Positions 24,242 through 32,807 of a DNA stretch of 64,000 nucleotides are shown piece by piece (positions within the stretch are counted from its first letter, which is position 1; every line of letters starts with the position of its first letter). The position numbers and the translations under genes were made by a program. The stretch covers positions 310,001 through 374,000 of the forward strand of contig DASQFI010000010.1 in NCBI GenBank assembly GCA_035633215.1. The letters are read 5' to 3'. This DNA is from DASQFI01 sp035633215. GTDB lineage: Bacteria; Acidobacteriota; Vicinamibacteria; Vicinamibacterales; SCN-69-37. Below the pieces are notes generated by a model. It was not told the DNA's origin. It ran no database searches and worked only from the letters and a program-made list of their open reading frames with translations.

Positions 24242-25189
24242 ATGAAACAGAAAACGATTGTCGGCGGCCTCGTGATAGTTGTCGTCCTCGCGGCAATCGT
24301 CCTCGCGCCAGACGGCGTCAACTCGGTGGGTTGGCGCGCTGGCCTGATCAGCAGAATAATTACCGGCGACCTGCCGGGCGTGAGCTTGGGCGAGTTCTTG
24401 CGCGAAGTGAGGCCAAGTGGGGGTCGGCTGCTCGTACGTCGCAAGACGGGTGAGCTTCATCGGGACATAAACTTCCTGATGAAGCGCAACGATGGCAGTC
24501 CCTGTGCGTACCTTTGGCAGACGCCGCTCGGGGCCTTCTGGGGACGGGCCGACGATCGCCCCATCCTGGGTCACCTCGTCCACCAGCAGCTCAAAGTGAA
24601 GATCTACAATTCTCACGAGGTAGCCGTCAACGCAGGGGATGTCGTCTTGGACGTCGGCAGCCACCTCGGCATTTTTACGAAGGTTGCGCTTGACGCCGGG
24701 GCGAGCAAGGTCGTCGCCATCGAACCTGAACCTCTCAATAACAGGTGTTTCAAGCAGACATTCGAGCAAGCAATCAAAGACGGGCGTGTGATTCTGGTCG
24801 AGGCGGCCGCTTGGCACTCGAAGGAGAAGTTGCAATTCAAGGTCGAAGCCGAATCAGACGCTAGCGCGCTGGATGAGAAAGGCGAACTTACGGTCCAGGC
24901 CCTGCCGATTGACGACATCGTCGACGAATTGAAGCTCGACCGCGTGGATTTCCTCAAGTTTGACATCGAGGGTGCCGAACGGCACGCACTCGATGGCGCT
25001 CGGAAGACGCTGGCACGATTTGGCCCGGATATGGTCGTTTCCGTCTACCATCTTCCCGATGACCCGCAAGTGATCCAGAAAATAGTGGCTGCTGCCAATC
25101 CGGCCTACAATTTGCGTGAGTCAACCCGTCGAGACCACGGGTTCTATATGAACTATTTCACGATCCACCCGCAAAGAGGTCCGCAGTAG
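24242..25189 (+). CDS. FkbM family methyltransferase, membrane-anchored (copy 2)
   Basis: A 315-residue paralogue of the gene at 22626, similar along its whole length. Transmembrane helix at 6-23, then NSVGWR..LIS.I..GDLPGVSLGEF..EVRP, then the methyltransferase domain with VVLDVGSHLGIFTKVAL, VVAIEPEPLNN and LKFDIEGAERHAL. The two copies differ mainly in the linker after residue 60 and in the segment around 200-215. It is probably a duplicate that may have diverged in acceptor. Base composition of both copies is less GC-rich than that of flanking genes, hinting at acquisition from elsewhere. Confidence 0.9.
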   Translation: MKQKTIVGGLVIVVVLAAIVLAPDGVNSVGWRAGLISRIITGDLPGVSLGEFLREVRPSGGRLLVRRKTGELHRDINFLMKRNDGSPCAYLWQTPLGAFWGRADDRPILGHLVHQQLKVKIYNSHEVAVNAGDVVLDVGSHLGIFTKVALDAGASKVVAIEPEPLNNRCFKQTFEQAIKDGRVILVEAAAWHSKEKLQFKVEAESDASALDEKGELTVQALPIDDIVDELKLDRVDFLKFDIEGAERHALDGARKTLARFGPDMVVSVYHLPDDPQVIQKIVAAANPAYNLRESTRRDHGFYMNYFTIHPQRGPQ

Positions 25190-25311
25190 CCACAATCGGA
25201 GAATCCAGGCCGCTGCCGCGACCGCTGTCATTCCGGGCGTGGAAACAGGACGCCGCGTGGGCGACCCTGATCGCCGTCGCCGCCGGCCTCGCGACCTGGC
25301 TCGCGTTCCGG

Positions 25312-26808
25312 ATGCTCGTCCCCGCCCTCCTCCACGTCAGCACGTTCGACTACTGGTTCGAGAGCGATGCCCCCGCCATCCTCAAGCAACTGACCGATCG
25401 CTTCGCATTCGACAACAAGCGTGCGCATCGCCATCCGCTGTTCACCCTGGCGTTGTATCCGGTCGTGTATGCGCTCGATCGGCTCGCGGGCCTCGACCTC
25501 GTCCTGGCACTGGGGCTGACCTACGCGGGGCTTGCGGCGCTGTGGGCCGCGCTGTTCTTCGTGCTGCTGCGCCTGGTCGGCCTGCGCCGGGTCGATTCCG
25601 GCATCTTCACGGTCCTCGCGCTGGTCAGCGCCTCGATGGTCTTCTGGTTGCCGGTCCCCGAGACTTTCACGCCCGCGGCGCTGACCCTGCTGGTGGCGCT
25701 GATCGCGGTCGGCTGGCGTGAACGCGCCGGCCGCCTGCCGTGGATCGCCTGCACGCTGATCGCCGCGATCACGCTGTCCATGACGGTGACCAATGCCGTG
25801 GCGGGGGTGCTGGTCTGCCTGGTCGTCCTCGGCTGGACGCGCGGCGTCACGGCGATTGGCGCCTCGCTCGCGCTGGTCGCGGCCGGCCAGTTCGTGGAGC
25901 GCTTGCTCTTCCCGTACACGGTCGCTTTCTTCCTCCCGGTGCCTCAGGAGGGCGCGTACGTGTTCAATCCACTGGCGGGAAGCGCCGGCGACCGGCTCGC
26001 CGGGTTTTTCCTGCACGGCTTCCTGATCCCTCCCCTCCAGCAGGGCTACACGGGATATCTGAGCGTGCAGCGGGCGGGCCTCGCGTCGATGCCGGCGTCG
26101 GTGCTGATCGGATGGGCGCTGTGGCTCGTGCTGCTCGGAACCGGCGTCCTCGGGCTCGTCCGCGGCGGGCCCGTGAAGCTGCGCGTCGTCCTGCTCGGCG
26201 TGCTGGCCACCCAGCTCGCGTTCGTGCTCGTCTTTGGGCAGGAAACCTTCGTCTACGCCCTGCAGTCAGGTCCGTTGCTGGTGGCGGTGGCCGCCTTCGG
26301 CTGCCTGACGCCGTTCCGCCGCGCGGTGCTGGCCGGCGCAGTCCTCCTCGCGGCGGTGGCCGCCATGGAGAACGGACGACGCTTCACGGAAGCTGCCGGT
26401 CTCCTGACCCATCGCTACGAGTGCGCGCGCGCCCACGCCCAGGCGCTGAGCGTCCTCACCACTCCCGCGGACTTGATTGTGGTCGGTCTGCCGCCGGCGG
26501 CCGCCGAGGGATTGATTGTGCCGTCGGTCAGATCGGCTGGACGGCCTGGAACGCTCTCCCGCCTTCCGCCCTTCCCGTCGCTGGCGGACGCGCGCACCGG
26601 GTGGGAGCTGCATTACGAGCATTGGTCGACCGACATGCTCGACGAGATGCGTCGGGCCGGTGCTCGCTATTTCACGTCGCACTATGTCTATGGGATGCGG
26701 AGCCATGAGTCGGTCAAACACTATCTCGACACACACGGTACGCTGGTCGAGGGCACCCCGGACTGGGTCATCTACGCGCTGCGATCTCCGGATGGCGCCG
26801 CTCGATAA
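25312..26808 (+). CDS. GT-C-like multi-pass membrane protein (copy 1), start degraded
   Basis: At least 498 residues with about ten transmembrane helices. After the first helix it has FDYWFESDAPAILKQL, an acidic loop like the metal- or donor-binding loop of GT-C glycosyltransferases, and the C-terminal third is soluble (ending PDWVIYALRSP). It is a close tandem duplicate of the gene at 26838. Similarity to that copy begins at AWKQDAAW (about base 25237), 25 codons before the first ATG. The frame there is open back to a TGA at 25117 but contains no ATG, GTG or TTG. Either a rare start is used or the copy has lost its start and first helix. Confidence 0.7.
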   Translation: MLVPALLHVSTFDYWFESDAPAILKQLTDRFAFDNKRAHRHPLFTLALYPVVYALDRLAGLDLVLALGLTYAGLAALWAALFFVLLRLVGLRRVDSGIFTVLALVSASMVFWLPVPETFTPAALTLLVALIAVGWRERAGRLPWIACTLIAAITLSMTVTNAVAGVLVCLVVLGWTRGVTAIGASLALVAAGQFVERLLFPYTVAFFLPVPQEGAYVFNPLAGSAGDRLAGFFLHGFLIPPLQQGYTGYLSVQRAGLASMPASVLIGWALWLVLLGTGVLGLVRGGPVKLRVVLLGVLATQLAFVLVFGQETFVYALQSGPLLVAVAAFGCLTPFRRAVLAGAVLLAAVAAMENGRRFTEAAGLLTHRYECARAHAQALSVLTTPADLIVVGLPPAAAEGLIVPSVRSAGRPGTLSRLPPFPSLADARTGWELHYEHWSTDMLDEMRRAGARYFTSHYVYGMRSHESVKHYLDTHGTLVEGTPDWVIYALRSPDGAAR

Positions 26809-26837
26809 ACGGGGTCGAGGGCACGAACGCGACCCAC

Positions 26838-28466
26838 ATGACTGAACCGACGTCATTGGAAGCGAGCCCGCTGGCCCGAGCGCTGACACTCCAGGCGTGG
26901 AAACAGGACGCCGCGTGGGCGGCCGTGATCGCCGTTGCCGCGGGCCTGGCGACCTGGCTCGCCTTCCGAATGCTCGTCCCCGCCCTCCTCCACGTCAGCA
27001 CGTTCGACTACTGGTTCGAGAGCGATGCTCCCGCCATCCTCAAGCAACTGACCGATCGCTTCGCATTCGAGAACGAGCGGACGAACCGGCATCCGCTCTT
27101 CACGCTGGTGCTCTATCCGGTCGTGTATGCGCTCGATCGGCTGGCGGGCCTGGGCCCCGTCCCGGCAGTGGGGCTGACATATGCGGGGCTTGCGGCGCTC
27201 TGGGCCGCGCTGTTCTTCATGCTGCTGCGCCTGGTCGGCCTGCGCCGCATCGACGCGGGCATTTTTACGGTCCTCGCGCTGGTCAGCGCCTCGATGGTCT
27301 TCTGGTTGCCGGTCCCCGAGACCTTCACGCCTGCGGCGCTGACTCTGCTGGTGGCGCTGATCGCGGTCGGCTGGCGTGAACGCGCCGGCCGCCTGTCGTG
27401 GATCGCCTGCACGCTGATCGCCGCGGTCACGCTGTCCATGACGGTGACCAATGCCGTGGCGGGCGCGCTGGTCTGTCTCGTCGTCCTCGGCTGGAAGCGC
27501 GGCGTCACTGCGATTGGCGCCTCGTTCGCGCTGGTCGCGGCTGGCCAGTTCGTGGAGCACCTGCTCTTCCCGCACAGCGCTCCTTTTTTCCTCCCGGGAG
27601 GCGAGATCGAGACGTCCATGTACGTGTTCAATCCGCTGGCGGGGAGCGCCGGCGATCGGCTCGCCGGGTTCTTCCTGCACGGGTTGCTGATCCCTCCCAT
27701 CCAGCAGGGCTATACGGCGTACATGAGCGTGCAGGAGACAGGTCTCGCGTCGATGCCGGCGACGGTGCTCATCGGATGGGCGCTGTGGCTCGTGCTGCTC
27801 GGAACCGGCGTCCTCGGGCTCCTCCGCGGCGGGCCCGTGAAGCTGCGCGTCGTCCTGCTCGGCGTGCTGGCCAGCCAGCTCGCGCTCGTGCTCGTCTTCG
27901 GCCAGGAAACATTCCTGTACGTCTTGCAGTCAGTTCCGTTGCTGGTGGCGGTGGCCGCCTTCGGCTGCCTGACGCGGTTCCGCCGCGCGGTGCTGGTCGG
28001 CGCGGTTCTCCTCGCGGCGCTGACGGCCGTGGAGAACGGGCGACGCTTCACCGAGGCCGCCGCGCGCTTGAGCCATCGCTACGAGAGCGCGCGCGCCTAC
28101 GCCCAGGCATTGAACGTCCTCACCACTCAGGCGGAGTTGATTGTGGTCGGTCTGCCGCCAGCGGCCGCCTATGGATGGACTGCGCCCGCAGAAGTAGGCG
28201 GCCCCCGCCCGCTCACTCTCCTGCCGCAGTTCGACTCGCTGCCGACGGCACGAAGGGGATGGCATTTTCACTACGAGCGCTGGTCGGACGACGCGCTCGA
28301 CGAGATGCGTCGAGCGGGCGCTCGCTATTTCGCGTCGCAGTATGCCTACGGGATACGGGACCATGAGACGGTCCAACGGTACCTCGACACGCACGGCGCG
28401 CTGCTCGAGCGCACCCCGGACTGGGTCATTTATGCGCTGCGATCGCCGACTAATGTCGCTCGATGA
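26838..28466 (+). CDS. GT-C-like multi-pass membrane protein (copy 2)
   Basis: A 542-residue intact paralogue of the preceding gene. A short cytoplasmic N-terminus precedes a helix (AAVIAVAAGLATWLAF), then the conserved FDYWFESDAPAILKQLTDRFAF loop, about ten helices, and a soluble tail with HFHYERWSDDALDEMRRAGARYF. It does not match a named family that I can cite; the layout is that of polyprenyl-phosphate-dependent glycosyltransferases. Identity with copy 1 is high through the membrane core at DNA level, so the duplication is recent or maintained by conversion. Thirty bases separate the copies. Confidence 0.8.
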   Translation: MTEPTSLEASPLARALTLQAWKQDAAWAAVIAVAAGLATWLAFRMLVPALLHVSTFDYWFESDAPAILKQLTDRFAFENERTNRHPLFTLVLYPVVYALDRLAGLGPVPAVGLTYAGLAALWAALFFMLLRLVGLRRIDAGIFTVLALVSASMVFWLPVPETFTPAALTLLVALIAVGWRERAGRLSWIACTLIAAVTLSMTVTNAVAGALVCLVVLGWKRGVTAIGASFALVAAGQFVEHLLFPHSAPFFLPGGEIETSMYVFNPLAGSAGDRLAGFFLHGLLIPPIQQGYTAYMSVQETGLASMPATVLIGWALWLVLLGTGVLGLLRGGPVKLRVVLLGVLASQLALVLVFGQETFLYVLQSVPLLVAVAAFGCLTRFRRAVLVGAVLLAALTAVENGRRFTEAAARLSHRYESARAYAQALNVLTTQAELIVVGLPPAAAYGWTAPAEVGGPRPLTLLPQFDSLPTARRGWHFHYERWSDDALDEMRRAGARYFASQYAYGIRDHETVQRYLDTHGALLERTPDWVIYALRSPTNVAR

Positions 28467-28554
28467 CGCGACTTCGGAGCCGACGCGATGAAGTCCGGTC
28501 ATGCCGCCAGCTTCACGGGCGCGTGGTTTTCATAGTGCTAGGATCGCAATCGCT

Positions 28555-29091
28555 ATGGATGAGCCGGCGCAGACTTCCATGCATCGGGCCGCTCATACAA
28601 CGCTCGCAGGACCGTTTGTGTGGTTGACCGCAATCCTTGCGGTCTACACCGTGCACGTGGTGTACCTCAATTGCGTCGTCGAAGACGCTTACATCACCTA
28701 TCGGTTTGCGAAGCATCTGGCGTCTGGCCTGGGACTGGTCTGGAATCCCCACGAAGCGCCGGTCGAGGGATACACGAACTTCCTGTGGCTGCTGGTGAGC
28801 GCTGGCGCAATCAAGGTCGGACTCGACGCGCCCCGGTTCACGCAGGTTGCCGGGACACTCTGCGGAGGCGCGACGATCCTGCTGACTTATGCGGCTGGCC
28901 GGCTGGCCGGTTGGCCGCGTGCACTGGCGATTGTTCCTGCGCTGATGCTCGCGGTGTCCGGCCCGTTCGCCACCTGGTCAGGCAGCGGGATGGAGACGGT
29001 GCCATTCACCAGCTTTGTCCTCGTCGCTGTGTTCGCGTTTGGAAAGTACTGGCAAAAAGAACAACCGAAGTGGCTGGTGATCCTGCGCTGA
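28555..29091 (+). pseudogene. AftB-like GT-C glycosyltransferase, N-terminal part (frame broken)
   Basis: 178 residues forming the first third of a glycosyltransferase: a helix (FVWLTAILAVYTVHVVYL), then VVEDAYITYRFAKHLASGLGLVWNP and VEGYTNFLWLL, the signature of AftB-type arabinofuranosyltransferases and related GT-C enzymes, with catalytic Asp in EDAY. It stops at TGA 29089-29091 immediately before the rest of the protein in another frame. The junction is TGATG, so the second part could in principle be made by termination-reinitiation; otherwise it is a one-base frameshift or a sequencing error. The ATG at 28555 precedes the hydrophobic start. Confidence 0.7.
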
Positions 29092-30233
29092 TGGCCGCGA
29101 CGCTCACCAGACCCGAAGGATTGATGGTTACGGCCGTGCTGATGGTACTCAGTCTGGTTCTGTCGCTTGGCGAATACCGGCAGCGGCTGAGCTATCTTGT
29201 CGTTGCGGCAGCTTGCTGGGGAATCCTGCTCGCGTTGTTTTTCGCATGGCGCTATTCCTATTTCGGGTACCTGCTTCCGAACACGTTCTACGCGAAGACG
29301 GGCGGTGGCCTCGAGCAGATCAAGCGCGGCGCGCTCACCTCCGCCCTGTTTGCGGCACAGTTCGTAGGACCACTCGTGCCGTGGGCGCTGGTTGCCTTTT
29401 GGGAAACGGGTATGCCCCGCTTTCCGCTGCGAGTCGCCGATGTCGTCGCAGGCATGCGGCGCCATGCGCTAGTGGTCGCCTGTCTGGCCGTAACCACCGT
29501 CTATGCGACGTACATCGTGGTCATCGGCAATGACTACATGGCGATGCACAGGTTCTTCGTACCGGTCCTGCCCCTCATTTACCTCGCCGGCACGGTTCCT
29601 CTCGCGCTGCTGTTGCCGAGTGTCAACCAACGCTCACGTCTGATGGCCGTTGCCGCTCTAGTGGCGGTGGCAGCATCGCTGACGCTGTTTCATTCCACAC
29701 CGCTCGAGAAGTACTTCGTCGCCAAGCTGGAGCACCAGCACGGCAACTTTCAGGGAGTCCAGATCGCGCGGTGGTGGGCCGTGCGCATGGCTCTGCTTGC
29801 CGAGTTCTTCGACGGATACATCCAGTCACCTGAAGAGAGCCTGGGCACGAATGCCATCGGCATCATTGGTTATGTCGGCGATTTCAAGACCTACGACGCG
29901 AATGGCCTCGTGGACGTTGATATCGCTCACGCGAGCATTTCGCCCAGCCAGCTCGCCCGGCAGGCGGGCCATCAGAGGGAAGACTTTGTCCGCGTCCTGA
30001 CCAAGAAGCCCACCTACGTCATGTTTGGGAAGGAGCTCACGCCAACGTCAGGCGACATTGAACGGTTCGTCCCTCCGGATGTTTGGCCGCTCGTGCAACA
30101 GGACTATGTCGTGCGCTCCGTGTGGCTGACGGACAGAGTCAACGGCGAAGCAGGCTACTTCTCCTTCTTCGAACGCCGCGATCACAATCGGTCGACCGCG
30201 GCTACTTTCCCACGAGAGAAAGCGTCACGATGA
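29091..30233 (+). CDS. AftB-like GT-C glycosyltransferase, C-terminal part
   Basis: 380 residues that continue the preceding protein in another frame. It begins MAATLTRPEGLMV, where homologous full-length enzymes have A.LTRPEG in one frame, then several helices, PNTFYAKTGG, NDYMAMHRFFVPVLPL and a periplasmic domain with FVRVLTKKPTYVMFG. The original enzyme would transfer a sugar from a polyprenyl-phosphate donor to a cell-surface glycan, fitting the adjacent FkbM and GT-C-like genes. ATG at 29091 overlaps the stop of the first part by one base. Its 3' end overlaps the convergent PQQ dehydrogenase by 32 bases. Confidence 0.75.
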   Translation: MAATLTRPEGLMVTAVLMVLSLVLSLGEYRQRLSYLVVAAACWGILLALFFAWRYSYFGYLLPNTFYAKTGGGLEQIKRGALTSALFAAQFVGPLVPWALVAFWETGMPRFPLRVADVVAGMRRHALVVACLAVTTVYATYIVVIGNDYMAMHRFFVPVLPLIYLAGTVPLALLLPSVNQRSRLMAVAALVAVAASLTLFHSTPLEKYFVAKLEHQHGNFQGVQIARWWAVRMALLAEFFDGYIQSPEESLGTNAIGIIGYVGDFKTYDANGLVDVDIAHASISPSQLARQAGHQREDFVRVLTKKPTYVMFGKELTPTSGDIERFVPPDVWPLVQQDYVVRSVWLTDRVNGEAGYFSFFERRDHNRSTAATFPREKASR

Positions 30234-32283
30234 CTCGACCGGCGGCGACCGTAATCTGCTGCTGGCCGTCTGCCAAATAGGTAATCGGCGCGGCGTGAAT
30301 CATGTCGCCGGCGTTGAGGCGCCACAGTTCGTTGCCATTCGCGACGTCCAACGCGAGAAACGTGGCGCCGTCGCTGCCGAACACCAACCCGCCCGCTGTA
30401 GCTGCCAACCCGCCGAGCGGCTGAGTGTCACTGATGGGGCGCATCCAGCGTCGTTCTCCCGTCGATCCCACCAGCGCCTGAATCGAGCACTGTGCGGGGC
30501 CGGCCGGACGTCCCGACGATGCGGTATAGGAACCGTCGGGACCGGCGAGCACCTCGCTGTTCGTGAAGACGCTGCCCCCCTCCCTGGCCGCGACAAAAAA
30601 CGAATCGGATTCCGGGTCGTACGCCGGCGACCACCAGTTCGTGGCGCCCAACCACGATGGATACACGACGACTCCACCGCGAGTTGGTCGCGCGGATGGA
30701 AGCTGGATCGGCCGGCCACGCTCATCCAGCCGTTCCGCCCACGTCTGTTTGGCAAAGGGGCTTCCGTGGAGAAACTCCCCGGTCACGCGGTCGAGCACAT
30801 AGTAGAAGCCGTTTCGATTGGCCCAATACATCAGCTTTCGCGGCTGACCGCGAAACGGGCGATCCACCAGGACGGGGATCTGCGCCGCGTCCCAGTCGTG
30901 CTCGTCGTGGGGCGTGAACTGGAAGTGCCAGCGAAGTCGGCCGGTTTTTCCTTCCAGCGCGATGACGCTGTTGGAGTACAGATTGTCACCCGGCCTGACA
31001 TCGCCCAGATAGTCTGGTCCCGGGTTGCCGACGCCCCAGTACACGAGATCCAACTCCGGATCGTAGGAACCAGTGAGCCAGGTGGGGGCCGCCCCTCTTT
31101 CCCAGGCCGTGCCGCCGCCCCACGTCTCGTGGCCAGGCTCGCCCGGGCCGGGCACGGTATTGAAGCGCCAAACCCGCTTTCCGTCGGTCGGCGAGTACCC
31201 GTCGAGAAAGCCTCGGATTCCGAGCTCGCCCCCTCCCACTCCGACGACGATGACGTCTCGCAGCGCGAGCGGCGCGCCGGTCATCGTGTATCCCTCGCGA
31301 TAATCGGCCACTTGCGTCCTCCACTTCTGCTTGCCCGTGTTGGCGTCGAGCGCCACGAGCTGCGCATCGATGCGGGCGACAAACAGCGTGGTACCCAGGA
31401 TCGCGAGTCCGCGGCTCACGGGAGTGACGGAGATCTTCAGATCCCGGGGCGTCGGAGGACCGCGGTACTCCCACAGAAGTGCTCCGGTTCGAGTGTCAAG
31501 CGCCCAGACATCGCCGGGCGGCATGCTCACGAACATGACGTGCCCGACGACGAGGGGGCTGTTCTCGACCAGTGAGGAATCCGTCGGCAGCTGGAACAGC
31601 CATTTCACGGCCAATTGGGCAACGTTCTCGCGCCGGATCTGCGCGAGACGAGAATAGCGTTGCCCGTCGTACGCCCCCGAGTAGGTCAACCAGTTGCTGG
31701 AGTCGCGATTCCCGGACGCCAACTGCTCAAAGGTGACCGGAGCCAACGCTGCTCGCGCGGTCGCCGCACCAGAAGCACCGCCGGACGCTTCGGCCCGGAG
31801 GTGGTTCATAAACGCGACCAATTGCCAGACGGCGTCTGCAGAGAGATCGCGCTCCTGCATGGCCGTGCCCGGTATGCCATGACGGATCGTCCGGAACATC
31901 GCCCAGTCCGACCCTCCGTGAAGAAATCGGCCGCCGGTGAGATCGGGTGCGCTCTCCCCTTTTCCGTCCTCTCCGTGGCACAGGGCGCACTGTTGCTTGA
32001 ACAATTCAAGGCCGGCTTGGATGTCCTCGGGTGAGCTGCGTGGGTTTATCAGCGACGCGTACGGGTTCCGTGACACGACGACAGGTTTCAGATTGACGCC
32101 GCTTCCAGGAGGCAGCAATGAGAAGATCTCGCTCCACGAAAGGTCAGGCATCTGTCCGGCGACTTTCAGCGCGACCAGACGCGTGCGCCATCGCACCGAA
32201 TCAACCGACTGTGTGAGTGCGATGGCGCAGACGATCGCGATCGCGGCCGCGGCGGCCGTTCTTCGACTCCACCTGACAGGCAT
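30202..32283 (-). CDS. PQQ-dependent dehydrogenase with N-terminal cytochrome c domain, membrane-anchored
   Basis: A 693-residue quinoprotein. Order: helix (residues 9-24), juxtamembrane motif VRWRTRLVAL..AGQMPDLSWSEI, cytochrome c domain with haem site CALCH (99-103) and methionine ligand probably in IPGTAMQERDL, then an eight-bladed PQQ propeller (ALDTRTGALLWEYRG, ALDANTGKQKWRTQ, PGDNLYSNSVIALEGKTGRLRWHFQ and similar tryptophan-docking repeats). It should oxidise an alcohol or sugar in the periplasm and pass electrons through haem c. The haem domain is N-terminal, whereas classical quinohaemoprotein alcohol dehydrogenases carry it at the C-terminus. The ATG at 32283 is 2 bases past the PadR stop, so expression is coupled to PadR. 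Confidence 0.9.
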   Translation of the reverse strand: MPVRWSRRTAAAAAIAIVCAIALTQSVDSVRWRTRLVALKVAGQMPDLSWSEIFSLLPPGSGVNLKPVVVSRNPYASLINPRSSPEDIQAGLELFKQQCALCHGEDGKGESAPDLTGGRFLHGGSDWAMFRTIRHGIPGTAMQERDLSADAVWQLVAFMNHLRAEASGGASGAATARAALAPVTFEQLASGNRDSSNWLTYSGAYDGQRYSRLAQIRRENVAQLAVKWLFQLPTDSSLVENSPLVVGHVMFVSMPPGDVWALDTRTGALLWEYRGPPTPRDLKISVTPVSRGLAILGTTLFVARIDAQLVALDANTGKQKWRTQVADYREGYTMTGAPLALRDVIVVGVGGGELGIRGFLDGYSPTDGKRVWRFNTVPGPGEPGHETWGGGTAWERGAAPTWLTGSYDPELDLVYWGVGNPGPDYLGDVRPGDNLYSNSVIALEGKTGRLRWHFQFTPHDEHDWDAAQIPVLVDRPFRGQPRKLMYWANRNGFYYVLDRVTGEFLHGSPFAKQTWAERLDERGRPIQLPSARPTRGGVVVYPSWLGATNWWSPAYDPESDSFFVAAREGGSVFTNSEVLAGPDGSYTASSGRPAGPAQCSIQALVGSTGERRWMRPISDTQPLGGLAATAGGLVFGSDGATFLALDVANGNELWRLNAGDMIHAAPITYLADGQQQITVAAGRVIVTLSLVGK

Positions 32284-32285
32284 CT

Positions 32286-32681
32286 TCAGGGTGTCCCAGA
32301 CGCTGTTGAAAACCTTGATGTGGAACTTGTCACTGGGCCGCAGGCGTCGGAGGATGTCGCCCGCAGCACGCGCTGCATCGAAAGAACGAACTGGTCCCAG
32401 TCGCGTGTTTCGGCGTCGAGCCGGCGCCTTCCGGCCGGGGTCAACCGGTAGACACGGGCCCGGCGGTTGTTGTCGCTCGCCGTCATCTCGGATTTCAGGT
32501 CGCCGCGCAGCTCGAGCCGGTGCAGCGCGGGATAGAGCGATCCCTGGCTCGTGCTCAACCCGTCGCGCGAGATCTGGCGGATACGCTGGGCGATGTTCCA
32601 GCCGTGATCGGGCCCGAGGGCCAGGATCTTCAGGGTGAGCAGGTCGAGCGTGCCCTGCAGCAGATCGGTTCTGGGCATCAT
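32286..32681 (-). CDS. PadR family transcriptional regulator (upstream of PQQ dehydrogenase)
   Basis: A 131-residue PadR regulator: LLQGTLDLLTLKILALGPDHGWNIAQRIRQ, TSQGSLYPALHRLELRGDLKSE, and DNNRRARVYRLTPAGRRRL. The winged-helix domain ends near residue 108. The last 20 or so residues are low-complexity serine/threonine and overlap the leader of the PQQ gene, as though an original 3' junction had been replaced. In this subfamily the downstream partner is usually an ADOP permease; here it is a PQQ dehydrogenase. Start is ATG 32681 (a second ATG follows at once). A perfect 12-base dyad at 32696-32732 is the likely operator. Confidence 0.9.
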   Translation of the reverse strand: MMPRTDLLQGTLDLLTLKILALGPDHGWNIAQRIRQISRDGLSTSQGSLYPALHRLELRGDLKSEMTASDNNRRARVYRLTPAGRRRLDAETRDWDQFVLSMQRVLRATSSDACGPVTSSTSRFSTASGTP

Positions 32682-32695
32682 GGCCCTCTCGGCAT

Positions 32696-32732
32696 CCGAG
32701 AGGAGCGTCGAGTCTAGCTCCGCTCCTCTCGG
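32696..32732 (-). promoter_or_regulatory. PadR operator/promoter dyad upstream of 32681
   Basis: CCGAGAGGAGCG (32696-32707) and its complement CGCTCCTCTCGG (32721-32732) form perfect 12-base arms around 13 bases. On the minus strand the centre contains TAGACT (32716-32711), a good -10, which would start transcription about 23 bases before the ATG. A repressor bound here would block the polymerase. Confidence 0.6.
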
Positions 32733-32760
32733 AGGTCAAGAGGGCAGGGCGCGAGGCCGC

Positions 32761-32793
32761 TCTTCAAATAGATCGATAGATCGATCGACCAAT
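32761..32793 (+). repeat. Half element of family R (right arm only)
   Basis: TCTTCAAATAGATCGATAGA followed by TCGATCGACCAAT matches the right arms of R1 and R2, but no left arm is found upstream. As with R1 and R2, it lies just upstream of a rightward gene start (PadR, 32833). Confidence 0.75.
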
Positions 32794-32807
32794 AGAATCG
32801 ATTCCCA

